The notes: a model not told the origin generated them from the letters alone. A stretch of DNA of 64,000 nt from Mitsuaria sp. PDC51 (GCF_900113225.1 NZ_FOZE01000002.1:744001-808000), one strand, 5' to 3'. Shown: positions 36,345 through 46,178, counted from the stretch's first letter. Numbers and translations: made by a program.

Positions 36345-38378
36345 TTGAGTTCAGTCCTCCAAGGCGCCAGCCGGCGCGAATTCCTGATCGTCGGCTGCGC
36401 CGTCCTCACATCCGCCTGCGGCGGCGGTGGCTCCGACGGCGCCGCGTCGGCGGTGGACGACACCAGTGCCGTGAGCGCGGCGGCCGACATCACCGCGGAC
36501 GTGCTCGCCAACCGCGACATCACGCTCACCGGCGATTCGGTGATCAAGCTGCCTTCGGGCACGACGACCTACACCGGGGTCATCAGCGGCCAAGGGACGC
36601 TGCGCCTGTCCACCACCGCCACCAGCACGCTGGTGATCACGCGGACCAGCACCTTCACGCTGCCCGTCGCGCGGCAGGTCCAGGTCGTCACCAAGACCAC
36701 CTACCCCGGCGCCGGCTACGCGCTCACCATCGCCGGCACCAACCCGCCGGTGCTGACCATCGATCCGGGCGTCACCTTCCAGATCGGCACCAACACCAGC
36801 GCCGACAGCTCGCCCAACGTCATCGCCACCTCGGACAGCAAGAACAGCGCGAGCACCATCAACGGCGAGATCAACCTCAACAACATCCTCAACAACGGGA
36901 CCATCGTCATCAGCAGCGCGCAGTTCGTGCTGCTGGGCCAGGTGAGCGGCAGCGGCAGCATCGTGCAGGCGCCCGGCGTCTGGGGCGGCAACTCGTCGGG
37001 CGGGGTGAGTTCGTATTCGGGCGTGCTGTCGCTGGCCGCGGGGCAGGACTTCGGCAGCAACCACGTCGCCGCCTCGCTGTCGAATGCGAAGGCGGTCCTG
37101 AACGAGGGCTCCTGGCTGGTCTGGAGCCCACCGGGCAGCGTCGTCACGGTGACGCAGAACATCTACGAGGCGGCCTTCGGCAACGACATCAACTTCCATG
37201 CGATCGGTCCGTCGACGATCGTGATGTCCGGCGTCTACAGCCACACCGACAACAGCCCGCACAACGTGCCCAACCTGGTCAATCCGGGCCTGAGCGACCC
37301 CGAGCTGAACTTCGCCAAGACGATCTACCGCGGCGGCGCCAATTCCCCCAACGGCAACGACGCGAGCTACCGCGGCATCAACATCGAACGCGGCGCCGGC
37401 ACGGTCCAGTGGGGCGACGGCACGCACGCCAACTTCTTCCTGCCGTCGGCGCCTTCGCCCGCGGAGGTCGACCCGCCGCTGGGCAAGAAGAACGCCTACA
37501 TCAACCTGCGGGGCGGCACGCTCGCGTTCAACTACAACGGACCGGTGACGCTGCATGTCGGCATCACCGGCGGCGGGGGCGGCCCGCACCGGGATGGCTC
37601 GGTGGGCTCGGGCAACGTCCGGATCATGGCCACGCCCGGCAACGACGTGACCTTCGCGCAGCCGCAGAACTACAACGGCACCACGACCATCGGTGCCAAC
37701 GCGATCCTTCGCCTGGGCACCGGCACGCCGGTGCCGCTGCGCTACATCACCGTCAATGCGACCAGCGGCAAGTCGACGGTGCTGCAGGCCACCTACAGCG
37801 GCGACGCCAGCCTGCTGACGGCCGAGTCACCGAACGGCGCGGCGAGCAACGCCATCGTCAACGACGGCCAGCTCATCGTCCAGAACACGACGACCGCGAT
37901 CACGCTGTCCAACATCAGCGGTGGCGGGAGCCTCACGCACAGCGGCGCCGCGGCGCTCACGCTGCGCAACAACAGCTACAGCGGCGCGACGACGCTCAGC
38001 GGCGGCACCACGCTGGCGGGGAGCGCGAATGCGATGGGCACCGGCAATGTCGTCAACAACGCGGCGCTGGCGCTGGTCAACGGGCAACGCGAACTCACGG
38101 TGGGCGGCAGCTTCCAGCAAGGCGCGGCGGGCCAATTGACGCTCGCGGTGGGCGGTGCCACGCCGGGCGTCGACCATGACCACCTCGGCGTCGCCGGCGC
38201 GGCCGTGCTGGGCGGCACGCTGACGCTGAACTTCAGCGGCAACGTCGCGAAGGGACAGAAGCTGGTGTTGATCAGCGCGGCTGGCGGTATCAGCGGTGCG
38301 TTCAATGCCATCGTCAGCAACGGCGCGACCGTGGTCGGCGGGCAGGACGGCACAGGTTTCTTCGTCACGGTGCAGTGA
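36345..38378 (+). CDS. Tat-lipoprotein with autotransporter-type beta-strand repeats
   Basis: The product has 677 residues. It starts at a TTG preceded by CGGGAG. The N-terminus combines a twin-arginine-like motif (SRREFLIVG) with a lipobox (LTSAC, Cys about residue 25) and a Gly-rich tail, so the protein is probably lipid-anchored. The body is Asn/Thr/Gly/Ser-rich and consists of strands with the pattern of autotransporter-associated repeats (for example SGATTLSGGTTLAGSANAMG and GTTTIGANAILRLGTGT), predicting a beta-helix. The last residues (AGGISGAFNAIVSNGATVVGG) also fit this repeat, and no outer-membrane barrel follows. It may be a polysaccharide-binding or lyase-like surface protein; the function is unknown. 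It lies between the galactan and xyloglucan loci. Confidence 0.7.
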   Translation: MSSVLQGASRREFLIVGCAVLTSACGGGGSDGAASAVDDTSAVSAAADITADVLANRDITLTGDSVIKLPSGTTTYTGVISGQGTLRLSTTATSTLVITRTSTFTLPVARQVQVVTKTTYPGAGYALTIAGTNPPVLTIDPGVTFQIGTNTSADSSPNVIATSDSKNSASTINGEINLNNILNNGTIVISSAQFVLLGQVSGSGSIVQAPGVWGGNSSGGVSSYSGVLSLAAGQDFGSNHVAASLSNAKAVLNEGSWLVWSPPGSVVTVTQNIYEAAFGNDINFHAIGPSTIVMSGVYSHTDNSPHNVPNLVNPGLSDPELNFAKTIYRGGANSPNGNDASYRGINIERGAGTVQWGDGTHANFFLPSAPSPAEVDPPLGKKNAYINLRGGTLAFNYNGPVTLHVGITGGGGGPHRDGSVGSGNVRIMATPGNDVTFAQPQNYNGTTTIGANAILRLGTGTPVPLRYITVNATSGKSTVLQATYSGDASLLTAESPNGAASNAIVNDGQLIVQNTTTAITLSNISGGGSLTHSGAAALTLRNNSYSGATTLSGGTTLAGSANAMGTGNVVNNAALALVNGQRELTVGGSFQQGAAGQLTLAVGGATPGVDHDHLGVAGAAVLGGTLTLNFSGNVAKGQKLVLISAAGGISGAFNAIVSNGATVVGGQDGTGFFVTVQ

Positions 38379-38560
38379 TCAGGCCAACGGAGCTGCCCTG
38401 GCAGACCCCTTCCCTGCTGCGGCCGCTGGCCTCGAGCGATGCCACCCCGGCACAGGGTTAGCTCTAGTTAATTAGTGCAGCGCGCGAACTAACATCCTTC
38501 TCCAAGCTGGCCTGAACCAGATCGCCCCGCAGGGCGACCGCCGGCAAGGAGACAAAAGGA
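38379..38560. promoter_or_regulatory. Control region before the GH43-GH39-GH31-GH9 genes
   Basis: This 182-bp gap contains the ROK-type palindrome at 38472-38492 and a CTAG at 38464. GGAGACAAAAGG, a ribosome site, precedes the GH43 ATG at 38561. Confidence 0.55.
38472..38492. promoter_or_regulatory. Putative ROK/XylR-type operator 1
   Basis: TTAGT and ACTAA arms enclose an 11-bp centre rich in GCGC. It matches the site at 46088-46108 at 16 of 21 positions, including GCGC at the centre and AACTAA at the right. The inverted TTAGT/ACTAA arms resemble XylR operators of other ROK systems. Confidence 0.65.
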
Positions 38561-40201
38561 ATGTCGACTCTCACCAGGCGCGGCGCCGTCCGTGCGGCGC
38601 TCGCGTCGGTCGCTGGCGCCGGACTCGCGGCATCGGCCCCCGCCGCGACCGGCTCCGCGCCCGCCACCGCCACCGCCTCTTCGCGCCCGCCGTCCTTCGG
38701 CATCGGCCGCGAAGGCCAGCGCAAGGCCGATCTGGGCAACGGCACCTACCGCAACCCCATCGTGCCGGGCGACCGTCCCGACCCCACGCTGCTCAAGGAC
38801 GGCAGCGACTACTACCTGACCTTCTCCTCGTTCACCTCCTACCCGGGCGTCGTGATCTGGCACTCGACCGACCTGGTGAACTGGACCCCCATCACCGCCG
38901 CGCTGAAACAGCCGATCGGCGCCGTCTGGGCGATGGACCTGGTCAAGCACGACGGCCGCTACTTCATCTACATCCCCGCGATGCAGGAGAACGGCTCCAA
39001 GATCTACGTCATCCACGCCGACAACATCCGCGGCCCCTGGAGCGATCCGGTGGACCTCCACCTGGGCGACTGCATCGACCCCGGCCACGCCGTCGGCGAG
39101 GACGGCAAGCGCTACCTGTTCGTCAACGGCGTGCGCCGCATCCGCCTCAGCGACGATGGCCTGTCCACCATCGGCCAGCTCGAGCCGGCCTACACGCCCT
39201 GGCAGTACCCCAAGGACTGGGTGGTGGAGATGTTCGCCCCCGAGGGCCCGAAGATCTTCCGCCGCTGCGAGTGGTTCTACCTGATCGCCGCCGTCGGCGG
39301 CACCTCCGGCCCGCCGACCAGCCACATGGTGACGCTGGCCCGCTCGCGCTCGATCCACGGGCCGTGGGAGGACTCGCCCCACAACCCCATCGTCCGCACC
39401 CAGAGCGCCGACGAGCCCTGGTGGTCGCGCGGCCACGCGAGCGTGGTCGAAGGCCCCGCCGGCGACTGGTGGATGGTCTATCACGGCTATGAGAACGGCA
39501 TGCGCACGCTCGGCCGCCAAACGCTGCTCGAGCCGGTCGAATGGACGAAGGACGGCTGGCTCAAGGCCCGGGGCGGCACGCTCGCGCGGCCGCTGCCCAA
39601 GCCGCGCGGCGGCCGGCCCTCGCCGGCCGGCTTCGACCTCTCCGACGACTTCAGCACCGACCGCATGGGCGTCCAATGGACGCTCTTCGCGCCCGACGCG
39701 AAGGACGGCGAACGCGTCTCGCGACGCGACCGCAGCCTGGTCCTGAAGGCCAAGGGGACCTCGCTGGCCGACTGCTCGCCGCTGACCTGCCTGGTCGGCG
39801 ACCGCAGCTACGAGGCCAGCGTCGAGATGGAGATCCCCGGCGACGCCCACGGCGGCCTGGCGCTCTTCTACGACGGCCGCGGCTTCGCCGGCATCGGCGC
39901 GAACGCGCAGGAAATGCTGACCTACAACTACAGCCAGGAGATCGGCTGGATGCGGCACAAGCTGCCGGCGACCACCGGGCCGCGCGTGCTGCACCTGCGG
40001 CTCACCAACCGCGAGAACGTCGTCACCTTCCACACCTCGCCCGACGGCAAGGACTGGACGCAGCACCCCTGGCAGATGGAGGTCTCGGGCTTCCATCACA
40101 ACGTCTTCGGCGGCTTCCTGAGCCTGAAGCTGGCGCTGTTCAGCGCCGGCCAGGGCGAGGTGCGCTTCCGCCGCTTCCGCTACCGCGGGCTTCCCGCCTG
40201 A
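38561..40201 (+). CDS. GH43 glycoside hydrolase with C-terminal beta-sandwich
   Basis: The product has 546 residues with a Tat-like signal (TLTRRGAVRAALASVAGAGL). The GH43 five-bladed propeller starts at NPIVPGDRPDPTLLKDG (the catalytic base Asp); the acid is in VVEMFAPEGPKIF. Residues about 355-546 (DLSDDFSTDRMGVQWTLF, then KAKGTSLADCSPLTCLVGD) form a concanavalin-like DUF1349-type domain, as in beta-xylosidase/arabinofuranosidase GH43 enzymes. It probably trims xylose or arabinose side groups in the periplasm. It is the first gene of the GH43-GH39-GH31-GH9 series behind the ROK-type operator. Confidence 0.88.
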   Translation: MSTLTRRGAVRAALASVAGAGLAASAPAATGSAPATATASSRPPSFGIGREGQRKADLGNGTYRNPIVPGDRPDPTLLKDGSDYYLTFSSFTSYPGVVIWHSTDLVNWTPITAALKQPIGAVWAMDLVKHDGRYFIYIPAMQENGSKIYVIHADNIRGPWSDPVDLHLGDCIDPGHAVGEDGKRYLFVNGVRRIRLSDDGLSTIGQLEPAYTPWQYPKDWVVEMFAPEGPKIFRRCEWFYLIAAVGGTSGPPTSHMVTLARSRSIHGPWEDSPHNPIVRTQSADEPWWSRGHASVVEGPAGDWWMVYHGYENGMRTLGRQTLLEPVEWTKDGWLKARGGTLARPLPKPRGGRPSPAGFDLSDDFSTDRMGVQWTLFAPDAKDGERVSRRDRSLVLKAKGTSLADCSPLTCLVGDRSYEASVEMEIPGDAHGGLALFYDGRGFAGIGANAQEMLTYNYSQEIGWMRHKLPATTGPRVLHLRLTNRENVVTFHTSPDGKDWTQHPWQMEVSGFHHNVFGGFLSLKLALFSAGQGEVRFRRFRYRGLPA

Positions 40202-40221
40202 CCCCCTCCGGACTTCAACCC

Positions 40222-41808
40222 ATGTCGCTCACCCTCTCGAGACGCAAGATGGCCGCGCTGACGCTCGCGCTCGCCCCGATGGCCGCCTGGAGCGCCGGAC
40301 CGGCCGCCAAGCCCGGCCGTGCCATCGACGTCGACCTGCGCCAGGCCGCCGGCCCGGTCGATCGCAGCTTCGATTACGCCGTCGGCGCCGACTTCCCCGG
40401 CACCCTGATCCGCGACGACAGCCAGGCCCAGCTCAAGACCGCCGTCGACGAGCTCGGCTTCCGCACCATCCGCTTCCACGCGATCTTTCACGACGCGCTG
40501 AAGACCGTGATCAAGGGGCCCGACGGCCGCCTGCAGTTCGACTTCAGCCGCATCGACACGCTCTACGACGGCCTGCTGGCCAAGGGCATCAAGCCCTTCG
40601 TCGAACTCGGCTTCACGCCGGAGGCGATGGCCACCTCGCCGCAGACCATCTTCTACTGGAAGGGCAACACCTCGCATCCGCAGGCCGAGCCCTGGGTCGC
40701 GCTGGTCGACGCCTTCGCGCGCCACCTCATCGCGCGCTACGGCGCCGAGGAAGTCCGCCAATGGCCCTTCGAGGTCTGGAACGAGCCCAACCTCGATGGC
40801 TTCTGGGAACGCGCCGACCAGACCGCCTACTTCGACCTCTACGCCCGCAGCGCCCGGGCGCTGAAGGCGGTCGATCCGCAGCTGAAGGTCGGCGGTCCGG
40901 CGACCGCGGGCGCCGCCTGGGTCGTGCCCTTCCTGGCCTTCTGCAAGGAGAAGAACGTCCCCGTCGACTTCGTCACCACCCACACCTATGGCGTGGACGG
41001 CGGCTTCCTCGACGAATTCGGCCAGGACGACAACAAGCTGTCGCGCTCGCCGGACACGATCATCGGCGACGTGAAACGCGTGCGCGGCGAGATCGAAGCC
41101 TCGCCCTTCCCCGGCCTGCCGCTCTACATCACCGAGTGGAGCGCCAGCTACAACCCGCGCGATCCCGTCCACGACGCCTACCTCAGCGCGCCCTACATCC
41201 TGGAGAAGCTGCGCCTGACGCGGGGCTACGCCCAGGCGATGAGCTACTGGACCTACAGCGACCTGTTCGAGGAGCCCGGTCCGCCGCCCACCCCCTTCCA
41301 CGGCGGCTTCGGCCTGCTGACGCGCGAAGGCGTGCGCAAGCCGGCCTACTTCGCCTACAAGTACCTGAAGCAGCTGACCGGCCGCGACGTGCCGCTCAAG
41401 GACAGCAGCGCGCTCGCGGCGGTCGACGGCGGCAAGGTCGCCACGCTGGTCTGGGACTGGCGGCTGCCGGACCAGCAGACCAGCAACCGGCCATATTTCA
41501 CCCAGGTGCTCCCGGCCACGAAGCTCGCCCCCGCCACGCTGCGCTGGCAGGGCCTCAAGCCCGGCGTCTACACGCTGCGCCAGTACCGCGTCGGCTTCGA
41601 GGCCAACGACGCGTACACCGCCTGGCTGAAACTCGGCAAACCGGGCAACCTGTCCGCCGAGCAACTGGCGAAGCTGCAGGCGCTGACCACCGACAAGCCG
41701 GAGCGCGAGCGCACCGTGCGCGTCGGGCGCGACGGCCGCCATCGCGAGACGGTGCCGATGCGCTCGCATGACGTGGTGCTGGTGACGCTGGAGCCGGCCG
41801 CGCGATGA
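40222..41808 (+). CDS. GH39 beta-xylosidase-type glycoside hydrolase
   Basis: The product has 528 residues with a short signal (SRRKMAALTLALAPMAAWSAG). GH39 traits are FRTIRFHAIFHDAL, the acid/base motif EVWNEPNLDGFW and the nucleophile strand PLYITEWSASYNPRD, followed by HGGFGLLTREGVRKPAYFAY. It begins 21 bp after the GH43 stop. The family releases xylose from xylo-oligosaccharides; other activities (arabinosidase, alpha-L-iduronidase-like) exist in GH39, so xylosidase is inferred from the xylose-pathway context. Confidence 0.88.
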   Translation: MSLTLSRRKMAALTLALAPMAAWSAGPAAKPGRAIDVDLRQAAGPVDRSFDYAVGADFPGTLIRDDSQAQLKTAVDELGFRTIRFHAIFHDALKTVIKGPDGRLQFDFSRIDTLYDGLLAKGIKPFVELGFTPEAMATSPQTIFYWKGNTSHPQAEPWVALVDAFARHLIARYGAEEVRQWPFEVWNEPNLDGFWERADQTAYFDLYARSARALKAVDPQLKVGGPATAGAAWVVPFLAFCKEKNVPVDFVTTHTYGVDGGFLDEFGQDDNKLSRSPDTIIGDVKRVRGEIEASPFPGLPLYITEWSASYNPRDPVHDAYLSAPYILEKLRLTRGYAQAMSYWTYSDLFEEPGPPPTPFHGGFGLLTREGVRKPAYFAYKYLKQLTGRDVPLKDSSALAAVDGGKVATLVWDWRLPDQQTSNRPYFTQVLPATKLAPATLRWQGLKPGVYTLRQYRVGFEANDAYTAWLKLGKPGNLSAEQLAKLQALTTDKPERERTVRVGRDGRHRETVPMRSHDVVLVTLEPAAR

Positions 41809-41908
41809 AACGATGAAGCGGCGCCGCGCCGGCGCCGCTCGCATGCAGACCGGCGGCCGCCGACGGCCGCCATGACGAGTCACCGACAGGAAGACGAGAA
41901 GGATCCCC

Positions 41909-44179
41909 ATGAAGTTCACCGACGGGCAATGGCTGCTGCAGCCTGGCGTCTCGGCCCATTACGCCACCGAGACCTATGCCGTGGACGTCCACGACGACCG
42001 CGTCGTGCTGCTGGTCACCACGCGCCCCATCAAGCACCGCGGCGACACGCTGCAAGGCCCGACACTGACCGTCACGCTGCGCTCGCCGCTGCCGGGCGTG
42101 ATCCGCGTCAGCGTCGAGCACTTCAGCGCCTCGCAGGCGCCGCGACTGCACGTACCCATGGTCGGCGCGACCTCGCCGGCGCTGCAGGTCACCGAGACCG
42201 ACAAGCTGGTGACCGTCACCTCCGGTCCGCTGTCGGTCGACGTCAAGAAGGGCGAGGGCTACGGCCTGACCTTCCGCGAGGGCGACAAGGTGCTCACGCG
42301 CAGCGACTGGCGCTCGCTCGGCTACCTGCAATGGGCCGGCAAGGCCAACTACGTCCATGAGCAGCTGACGCTGGCGGTGGGCGAGTACGTCTACGGCCTG
42401 GGCGAGCGCTTCACGCCCTGGGTCAAGAACGGCCAGACCGTCGAGAACACCAACAAGGACGGCGGCACCGCCTGCGAGCAGGCCTACAAGAGCGTGCCCT
42501 TCTACCTGAGCAGCCGCGGCTACGGCGTGCTGGTCAACGAGGCGGGCCCGGTGTCCTTCGAGGTCGCGTCGGAGAAGACCTCGCGCGTGCAGTTCAGCCG
42601 CGAGGGCGAGACCCTGGACTACTGCGTCATCGCCGGGCCCACGCCCAAGGCCGCCGTCGCGCGCCTGACCGAGCTGACCGGCCGCGCGCCGCTGCCGCCG
42701 GCCTGGACCTTCGGGCTGTGGATGACGACCTCGTTCACGACCCAGTACGACGAGGCCACCGCCACGCACTTCATCGACGAGATGGCGCGCCGCGAGCTGC
42801 CGCTCAGCGTCTTCCACTTCGACTGCTTCTGGATGCGCGAGTTCCAGTGGTGCGACTTCGAATGGGACCGTCGCGGCTTCCCCGATCCCGAGGGCATGCT
42901 CGCGCGGCTGCGCGCCAAGGGGCTGAAGATCAGCCTCTGGATCAACCCCTACGTCGCGCAGCGCTCGCCGCTCTTCGCTGAGGGCGTGCGCGAGGGCTAC
43001 TTCATCAAGCGCGCCAACGGCCTGACCTGGCAGACCGACCTCTGGCAGCCCGGCATGGCCATCGTCGACTTCACCAACCCCGCCGCCAAGGCCTGGTACC
43101 AGGGCCACCTGCGCCGGCTGCTGGCGATGGGCGTGGACTGCTTCAAGACCGACTTCGGCGAGCGCATCCCCGACAAGGACGTCGTCTACTTCGACGGCTC
43201 CGATCCGGTCGAGATGCACAACCTCTACGCGCTGCAATACAACGAGGCCGTCTTCGAGCTGCTGCAGGAGGTGCAGGGCAGCGACGCGGTCGTCTTCGCG
43301 CGCTCGACCTACGCCTCGGGCCAGCGCTTCCCGGTGCACTGGGGCGGCGACTGCTGGTCCAACTTCGAATCGATGGCGGAGAGCCTGCGCGGCGGCCTCT
43401 CGCTGACGTCCTGCGGCTTCGCGTTCTGGAGCCACGACATCGGCGGCTTCGAGGGCAATCCGCCGCCGGCCGTCTACAAGCGCTGGATCCAGTTCGGCCT
43501 GCTGTCCTCGCACAGCCGGCTGCACGGCAGCAGCTTCTACCGCGTGCCCTGGCTGGTCGACGAGGAAAGCTGCGTGGTGCTGCAACGCTTCACCCGCCTG
43601 AAGCACCAGCTGATGCCCTACCTCTACGCGACCGCGATCGCCGCGAGCGAGACCGGCGTGCCGACGATGCGCGCGCCGGTGCTGGAGTTCCCGGACGATC
43701 CGGCCTGCGCGACCCTGGACCGCCAGTTCCACCTGGGCGACGCGCTGCTGGTGGCGCCGGTGTTCACCGACAGCGGCGAGGTCGACGTCTACCTGCCCGC
43801 GGGCCGCTGGACCCACCTGCTCAGCGGCGAGGTCGTCGACGGCGGCCGCTGGCGCCGGGAGACGCACGACTTCATGAGCCTGCCGCTCTACGTCGCGCCG
43901 AACACCGTGCTGCCCTGGGGCCAGGAGACCGAACGCCCGGACTACGACTACGCGCGCGGCGTGGTGCTGCGGGTCTTCGCGCTGGACAAGGGCGCGACCG
44001 CGCCCTTCGTGGTCGCCGCGGTGGACGGCACGATCGCGGCCCGCGGCACGGTGACCCGCGACGGCGAGGGCTATCGCGTCCGTATCGTCGAGGGCGCGCT
44101 GCAGGACTGGGCGATCGAGGTCGACGGCGCACGCAGCCCGGTGCAGGCTGGCTCGTCGCTCGACTGGAGCGCCCAGTGA
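41909..44179 (+). CDS. yicI: GH31 alpha-xylosidase (YicI type)
   Basis: The product has 756 residues without a signal peptide, so it is cytoplasmic. The catalytic nucleophile is D415 in FKTDFGERIP and the acid/base D481 in VHWGGDCWSNFESMAES, with the HDIGGFEG loop following; this fits YicI rather than alpha-glucosidases. It removes alpha-1,6-xylose from the non-reducing end of imported xyloglucan oligosaccharides. The gap to the GH39 gene is about 100 bp. The GH9 start codon overlaps its stop (TGATG). Confidence 0.93.
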   Translation: MKFTDGQWLLQPGVSAHYATETYAVDVHDDRVVLLVTTRPIKHRGDTLQGPTLTVTLRSPLPGVIRVSVEHFSASQAPRLHVPMVGATSPALQVTETDKLVTVTSGPLSVDVKKGEGYGLTFREGDKVLTRSDWRSLGYLQWAGKANYVHEQLTLAVGEYVYGLGERFTPWVKNGQTVENTNKDGGTACEQAYKSVPFYLSSRGYGVLVNEAGPVSFEVASEKTSRVQFSREGETLDYCVIAGPTPKAAVARLTELTGRAPLPPAWTFGLWMTTSFTTQYDEATATHFIDEMARRELPLSVFHFDCFWMREFQWCDFEWDRRGFPDPEGMLARLRAKGLKISLWINPYVAQRSPLFAEGVREGYFIKRANGLTWQTDLWQPGMAIVDFTNPAAKAWYQGHLRRLLAMGVDCFKTDFGERIPDKDVVYFDGSDPVEMHNLYALQYNEAVFELLQEVQGSDAVVFARSTYASGQRFPVHWGGDCWSNFESMAESLRGGLSLTSCGFAFWSHDIGGFEGNPPPAVYKRWIQFGLLSSHSRLHGSSFYRVPWLVDEESCVVLQRFTRLKHQLMPYLYATAIAASETGVPTMRAPVLEFPDDPACATLDRQFHLGDALLVAPVFTDSGEVDVYLPAGRWTHLLSGEVVDGGRWRRETHDFMSLPLYVAPNTVLPWGQETERPDYDYARGVVLRVFALDKGATAPFVVAAVDGTIAARGTVTRDGEGYRVRIVEGALQDWAIEVDGARSPVQAGSSLDWSAQ

Positions 44180-46014
44180 TGCGCACCCGAACCTTGGCCG
44201 TGCTGGCGGGCCTGGCGATCGTCGGCATGGGCGCCACTGCCGTGTACGCGCAGGCCGGCGACGCCACGAAGACGCCGGCCGCGACGGACACGAGCAAGGC
44301 CGCCGCCACGCCTCGCATCGAGGTGAACCAGGTCGGCTACCTGCCGGCCGCCGCCAAGCGGGCCACCGTGCCCGCCGGCGCGGCCAAGCGCTTCCAGCTG
44401 ATCGACGCCGACAGCGGCCGGGCCGCCTGGACAGGGCCGCTCGGCGCCGCCGCGCTGTGGGCGCCGTCGCGCAGCCAGGTCCGGATCGCCGACTTCAGCG
44501 CGGTGACGAAACCGGGCCGCTACCGGCTGCGGGTCGCGGGCCTGCCCGACTCGGATCCGTTCACCATCGGCCCGGGCGCCTACGACGCCCTGGCCGCCGG
44601 CGCGATCCGCGCGTTCTACTTCAACCGCGCCGGCATCGCGCTGACGCCGGACCTGGCCGGCCCCTTCGCCCGCCCCGCCGGCCATCCGGACACGCGCGTG
44701 CTGATCCATGCCTCGGCCGCCGGACCGAAGCGCAAGACCGGCGACGTCATCAGCAGCCCCAAGGGCTGGTACGACGCCGGCGACTACAACAAGTACATCG
44801 TCAACTCCGGCATCACCGTCTACACGCTGCTGGCCAGCTACGAGCAGATGCCCGATCGCATGCGGGCGCTGAAGGTGGGCCTGCCTGAAAGCGGCAACGG
44901 CCTGCCGGACGTGCTCAACGAGGCGCTCTGGAACCTCGACTGGATGCTGACCATGCAGGATCCGGACGATGGCGGTGTCTATCACAAGCTGACCAATCCG
45001 GGCTTCGACGGCGTCGTGATGCCGGACGCGGCCACGACGTCCGGCGATCGCGTCGTCGTGCAGAAGAGCACCGCCGCGGCGCTGGACTTCGCCGCGGTGA
45101 TGGCCATCGGCAGCCGCGTGTTCAAGGACTTCGAGCGGGAGCGCCCGGGCCTGTCCGCGCGCATGCTGGCCGCCGCGCGCGCCGCCTGGGGCTGGGCGCA
45201 GGCGCATCCCGATGCGATCTACCGCCAGCCGCCGGACATCCACACCGGCGACTACGGCGATCCGACACTGGACGACGAGTTCGCCTGGGCCGCCGCCGAG
45301 CTCTACATCACCACCGGCGACGACGCGTTCTACACGGCGATGAAGCCGGCGCAGACCACGATGACGGTCCCGTCCTGGGGCGACGTGCGCGGACTGGCCT
45401 GGATGTCGCTCGCGGCCCACCGCGACCGGCTGGGCCCCGCCGCGGACCGCGCGCTGATCGAGCGCCGCGTTCGCGAGCTGGCCGATGCGCTGGTCGCCAA
45501 GGGCAAGGACTCCGCCTGGGGCGTGGCGCTCGAGGAGAAGGACTTCAACTGGGGCAGCAACTCCAATGCGCTGAACCAGGCCATGGTGCTGCTGCAGGCC
45601 GATCGCCTGGACGCCGCCCGCCCGGCTGCCGCCGAAACCAGTGCGCGCGCCGGCCGGCGCGCCGGGCCCACCGTCAGCGCCTACCGCCAGGCGGCGCAGG
45701 GCCTGCTCGACTACGTGATGGGCCGCAACCCGACGGGCCTGTCGATGGTGACCGGCTTCGGCACCCGCTCGCCGATGCATCCGCATCACCGGCCCTCGGA
45801 GGCCGACGGCGTGGTCGCGCCGGTGCCGGGCTTCGTCGTCGGCGGGGCCAATGCCGGCCAGCAGGACCTCAAGGGCTGCCCGGTGCCGTACCCCTCGCCG
45901 CTGCCGGCGTTGTCCTACCTGGACCACTTCTGCAGCTACGCCAGCAACGAAGTGGCCATCAACTGGAATGCGCCACTGGTCTACGTGGCGGCGGCCCTGG
46001 GCGCGCCACGCTGA
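44179..46014 (+). CDS. GH9 endo-beta-1,4-glucanase
   Basis: The product has 611 residues. It has a signal peptide (MRTRTLAVLAGLAIVGMGA), an N-terminal Ig-like CelD_N domain (RIEVNQVGYLPAAAKRATV to about residue 135) and a GH9 catalytic domain. The nucleophile/base site is WYDAGDYNKYI with D199 and D202; the acid Glu is in YASNEVAINWNAPL near the C-terminus. It cuts the glucan backbone of cellulose or xyloglucan. The ATG at 44179 overlaps the GH31 stop; a GTG at 44176 is also possible. It completes the upstream group before the ROK gene. Confidence 0.92.
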   Translation: MRTRTLAVLAGLAIVGMGATAVYAQAGDATKTPAATDTSKAAATPRIEVNQVGYLPAAAKRATVPAGAAKRFQLIDADSGRAAWTGPLGAAALWAPSRSQVRIADFSAVTKPGRYRLRVAGLPDSDPFTIGPGAYDALAAGAIRAFYFNRAGIALTPDLAGPFARPAGHPDTRVLIHASAAGPKRKTGDVISSPKGWYDAGDYNKYIVNSGITVYTLLASYEQMPDRMRALKVGLPESGNGLPDVLNEALWNLDWMLTMQDPDDGGVYHKLTNPGFDGVVMPDAATTSGDRVVVQKSTAAALDFAAVMAIGSRVFKDFERERPGLSARMLAAARAAWGWAQAHPDAIYRQPPDIHTGDYGDPTLDDEFAWAAAELYITTGDDAFYTAMKPAQTTMTVPSWGDVRGLAWMSLAAHRDRLGPAADRALIERRVRELADALVAKGKDSAWGVALEEKDFNWGSNSNALNQAMVLLQADRLDAARPAAAETSARAGRRAGPTVSAYRQAAQGLLDYVMGRNPTGLSMVTGFGTRSPMHPHHRPSEADGVVAPVPGFVVGGANAGQQDLKGCPVPYPSPLPALSYLDHFCSYASNEVAINWNAPLVYVAAALGAPR

Positions 46015-46178
46015 GGGGCCGATGCGGAGGGGCTCGTCGCCCCGCCGCGTCGATGTTTTCGGGCCCTAGGTGTTTTCCTGCTCTTTATTCGTTCGGCGCC
46101 CCAACTAATATCAATGCCATGGACACGCGATACGCGATACGCGTGGACCTCTACAAGACAGACAAGGAGACGACGCGC
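46015..46178. promoter_or_regulatory. Control region before the ROK-xylBA operon
   Basis: This 164-bp gap holds CCCTAGG at about 46065 and the ROK-type palindrome at 46088-46108. A GCGATAC tandem lies at about 46125. A strong AAGGAG at 46164-46169 serves the ATG at 46179. Confidence 0.6.
46088..46108. promoter_or_regulatory. Putative ROK/XylR-type operator 2
   Basis: TTCGT and ACTAA arms enclose an 11-bp GCGC-centred spacer, matching the site at 38472 at 16 of 21 positions. It lies 71 bp upstream of the ROK regulator start, so the regulator may be autoregulated. Confidence 0.65.

Noticed and set aside
36345-38378. Full autotransporter
   Set aside because: No C-terminal outer-membrane barrel is encoded, and the signal is a lipobox type.
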